5,919 nucleotides of DNA from Sulfurimonas sp. Its GTDB lineage: Bacteria; Campylobacterota; Campylobacteria; Campylobacterales; Sulfurimonadaceae. Below are positions 4,865 through 5,919 of the stretch, in pieces. The DNA lies in assembly GCA_027063215.1 (NCBI GenBank), contig JAMOSE010000064.1:1-5919 (forward strand), read 5' to 3'. Under the pieces are notes generated by a model. The model made no database searches. It had not been told where the DNA came from and saw only the letters and a program-made list of their open reading frames with translations. The position numbers and the translations under genes were made by a program. The first letter of the stretch is position 1. Every line of letters starts with the position of its first letter.

Positions 4865-5824
4865 TCAACTTCTATTCATATACGGATTAAGTTTAAAAAG
4901 AAGGAGATCTGCTAACATATTTCCAAGCAACGTTAAAAATGCTGTTATCATTAAAATCCCCATAATAATCGGATAATCTCGCGAAAGTGCTGAGATATAA
5001 AACAACTGTCCCATCCCCTCTATACCAAAGATCGATTCCAAAATAACACTTCCGCCTATCAGTCCAGGAAGTGACAATCCAAGGAGGGTAATGATTGGAG
5101 GCATCAAGTTTGGTAAAATATAGTAGCGCAGAAGTTCTTTATCATCTAAGCCACGCGTTCGAGCAAAATAGTAATAGTCACTCTTTAAAATTTCCAAAGT
5201 TAAGGAGCGAATATAAATAATCATACTTCCCAAACCTACAAAAATCATCACTGAAATAGGCAAAGCCAAGTGCCATGCCATATCTAAAAAATTTGCAAAA
5301 CCCTCTTTAGGCTCTATGGAGTGCAAACCTGCAATAGGAAAAAGAGAGAGCTTAATAGAAAAAAAGATGATAAAAAGCAGTGCAAGATAAAACGATGGCA
5401 TAGAAAATGAAAGCAGTGAAAGCTGACGGATAATATAATCTGTTTTATTTTCATAATTGAGGGCTGCTTTAATGCCAAGATAAAGAGAGAGTACAAATAC
5501 AGATACAAGGGCAATAATATTCATCCAGAGTGTAACAGGCAGACGTTTAAGTATTTCACTGCTTACATCCTGACCACTGACAAAAGAGATACCAAAATGA
5601 AGTGTTATAATATTTTTCATCCAGTCAAAATACTGCTGCAACAATGGTTTATCGAGTCCATAAACAGCTTTGAGTTTTGCTACTGCCTCTTTTGTCATAT
5701 TTGGATTTAATTCACCTGCTCCAAAAAAACTATTTGGTGCTGCATGAATGGCTAAAAAAGATATAATAGATATTAAAAAGAGCATAAAGAATATATAAGA
5801 GATTTTGTTTACTAATAATTTCAT
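4865..5824 (-). CDS. DppB-type ABC transporter permease (peptide/nickel family)
   Basis: This 319-aa inner-membrane permease has about six hydrophobic segments (roughly 9-27, 100-120, 135-157, 184-205, 243-264 and 286-309). The N-terminal half has the DppB-family landmarks YGLDKPL (55-61), QYFDWM (64-69), LHFGISF (75-81) and RLPVTL (94-99). The cytoplasmic coupling (EAA-type) loop at about 221-239 reads ARTRGLDDKELLRYYILPN and is followed by GGSVILESIFGIEGMG. Such permeases pair with a DppC-type permease, two ATPases and a periplasmic binding protein to import peptides, nickel or similar solutes; the substrate cannot be deduced here. The usual dppC partner does not follow: the next gene is convergent nusA. 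The usual GDLG block reads LHFG. The ATG is the only start that keeps the first membrane segment, since an in-frame TAA lies three codons upstream. No Shine-Dalgarno is visible. Promoter-like boxes lie immediately upstream. Confidence 0.92.
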   Translation of the reverse strand: MKLLVNKISYIFFMLFLISIISFLAIHAAPNSFFGAGELNPNMTKEAVAKLKAVYGLDKPLLQQYFDWMKNIITLHFGISFVSGQDVSSEILKRLPVTLWMNIIALVSVFVLSLYLGIKAALNYENKTDYIIRQLSLLSFSMPSFYLALLFIIFFSIKLSLFPIAGLHSIEPKEGFANFLDMAWHLALPISVMIFVGLGSMIIYIRSLTLEILKSDYYYFARTRGLDDKELLRYYILPNLMPPIITLLGLSLPGLIGGSVILESIFGIEGMGQLFYISALSRDYPIIMGILMITAFLTLLGNMLADLLLFKLNPYMNRS

Positions 5825-5829
5825 AAAAA

Positions 5830-5846
5830 ATTATAACATAATTATA
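5830..5846 (-). promoter_or_regulatory. Tandem -10-like boxes just upstream of the permease ATG
   Basis: On the minus strand TATAAT occurs twice, at 5846-5841 and 5835-5830. They are part of an 8-base direct repeat (AATTATAA on plus, 5829-5836 and 5840-5847) with an 11-base period. Initiation from the first box would fall near 5834, giving a leader of about 10 bases. From the second it would fall at or next to the ATG (5824), a leaderless message. Either fits the missing ribosome site, but AT-rich spacer DNA can mimic TATAAT and the true promoter could be further upstream. Confidence 0.45.
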
Positions 5847-5852
5847 AAGAGG

Positions 5853-5876
5853 CTAACTCCCAAAAAAGGGAGATAG
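5853..5876. terminator. Hairpin upstream of the permease gene, probable terminator
   Basis: CTAACTCCC (5853-5861) and GGGAGATAG (5868-5876) form a 9-base stem with one A-A mismatch and a loop of six A (six T on the minus strand). The C/G core stands out in an AT-rich spacer. On the minus strand it is followed by CCTCTTTATAATT, and on plus by TTTAAAATTT. Its position between a possible stop codon at 5904-5902 and the permease promoter suggests that it ends the upstream minus-strand transcript and insulates the permease gene. Confidence 0.5.
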
Positions 5877-5901
5877 TTTAAAATTTAGCTTTAAATTAAG
5901 A

Positions 5902-5919
5902 CTAGAAGTTTAAAGTTAA
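5902..5919 (-). CDS. Possible last codons of an upstream minus-strand gene
   Basis: From the right edge the minus strand reads LTLNF and then a TAG stop. Alternating hydrophobic residues ending in Phe are typical of the C-terminus of outer-membrane beta-barrel proteins, and a hairpin follows. Another minus frame is also open for eight codons, from 5917 to a TAA at 5893-5891 (ending LVLI), so the assignment is weak. Five residues cannot identify a family. Confidence 0.2.
   Translation of the reverse strand, partial: LTLNF

Noticed and set aside
5829..5847. A dif-like recombination site upstream of the permease
   Set aside because: The AT-rich repeat resembles part of a dif core, but it is a direct repeat with an 11-base period and lacks the inverted Xer-binding arms. 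Promoter boxes explain it better.

Overview
The window is AT-rich, tightly packed bacterial DNA that looks like Campylobacterota, most likely a free-living Sulfurimonas-type member. The basis is a small protein of the HP0268 family, which I know only from this phylum, next to miaB and a DUF374 acyltransferase and divergent from a short nusA without C-terminal acidic repeats. Promoters have a strong TATAAT box and no clear -35 box, as in this group. The genus is an inference; no rRNA or other marker is present.

Layout. Positions 1-85 hold the probable tail of a plus-strand gene entering from the left, with its frame unresolved. Five minus-strand genes then form one operon read from 3522 down to 86: HP0268-like nuclease, miaB, DUF374 lysophospholipid acyltransferase, a small membrane-anchored TPR-like protein, and a Xer-type tyrosine recombinase. 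The first two are 11 nt apart and the rest overlap, so translational coupling is likely. Positions 3523-3696 form a divergent control region. It has two nearly identical back-to-back promoters arranged as a 26-nt inverted repeat. It also has a nusA leader with a perfect 10-nt inverted repeat whose 3' arm can instead pair with the nusA Shine-Dalgarno. nusA runs on the plus strand (3697-4830). A hairpin separates it from a convergent minus-strand DppB-type ABC permease (4865-5824). That permease has no Shine-Dalgarno and has -10-like boxes right against its ATG. The right end (5825-5919) holds those boxes, a hairpin, and possibly the last codons of another minus-strand gene.

How the genes fit together. 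nusA (transcription elongation, termination and antitermination), miaB (tRNA methylthiolation) and the HP0268-like nuclease (RNA/DNA cleavage) are information-processing genes sharing one divergent promoter region. The acyltransferase and the anchored TPR-like protein are envelope-related. The recombinase is probably chromosomal (dimer resolution type), but this is unproven. No insertion sequence, CRISPR array, tRNA or rRNA is visible, and no gene-free stretch exceeds about 175 bases. I see no new multi-gene system. The most unusual element is the nusA/HP0268-like control region.
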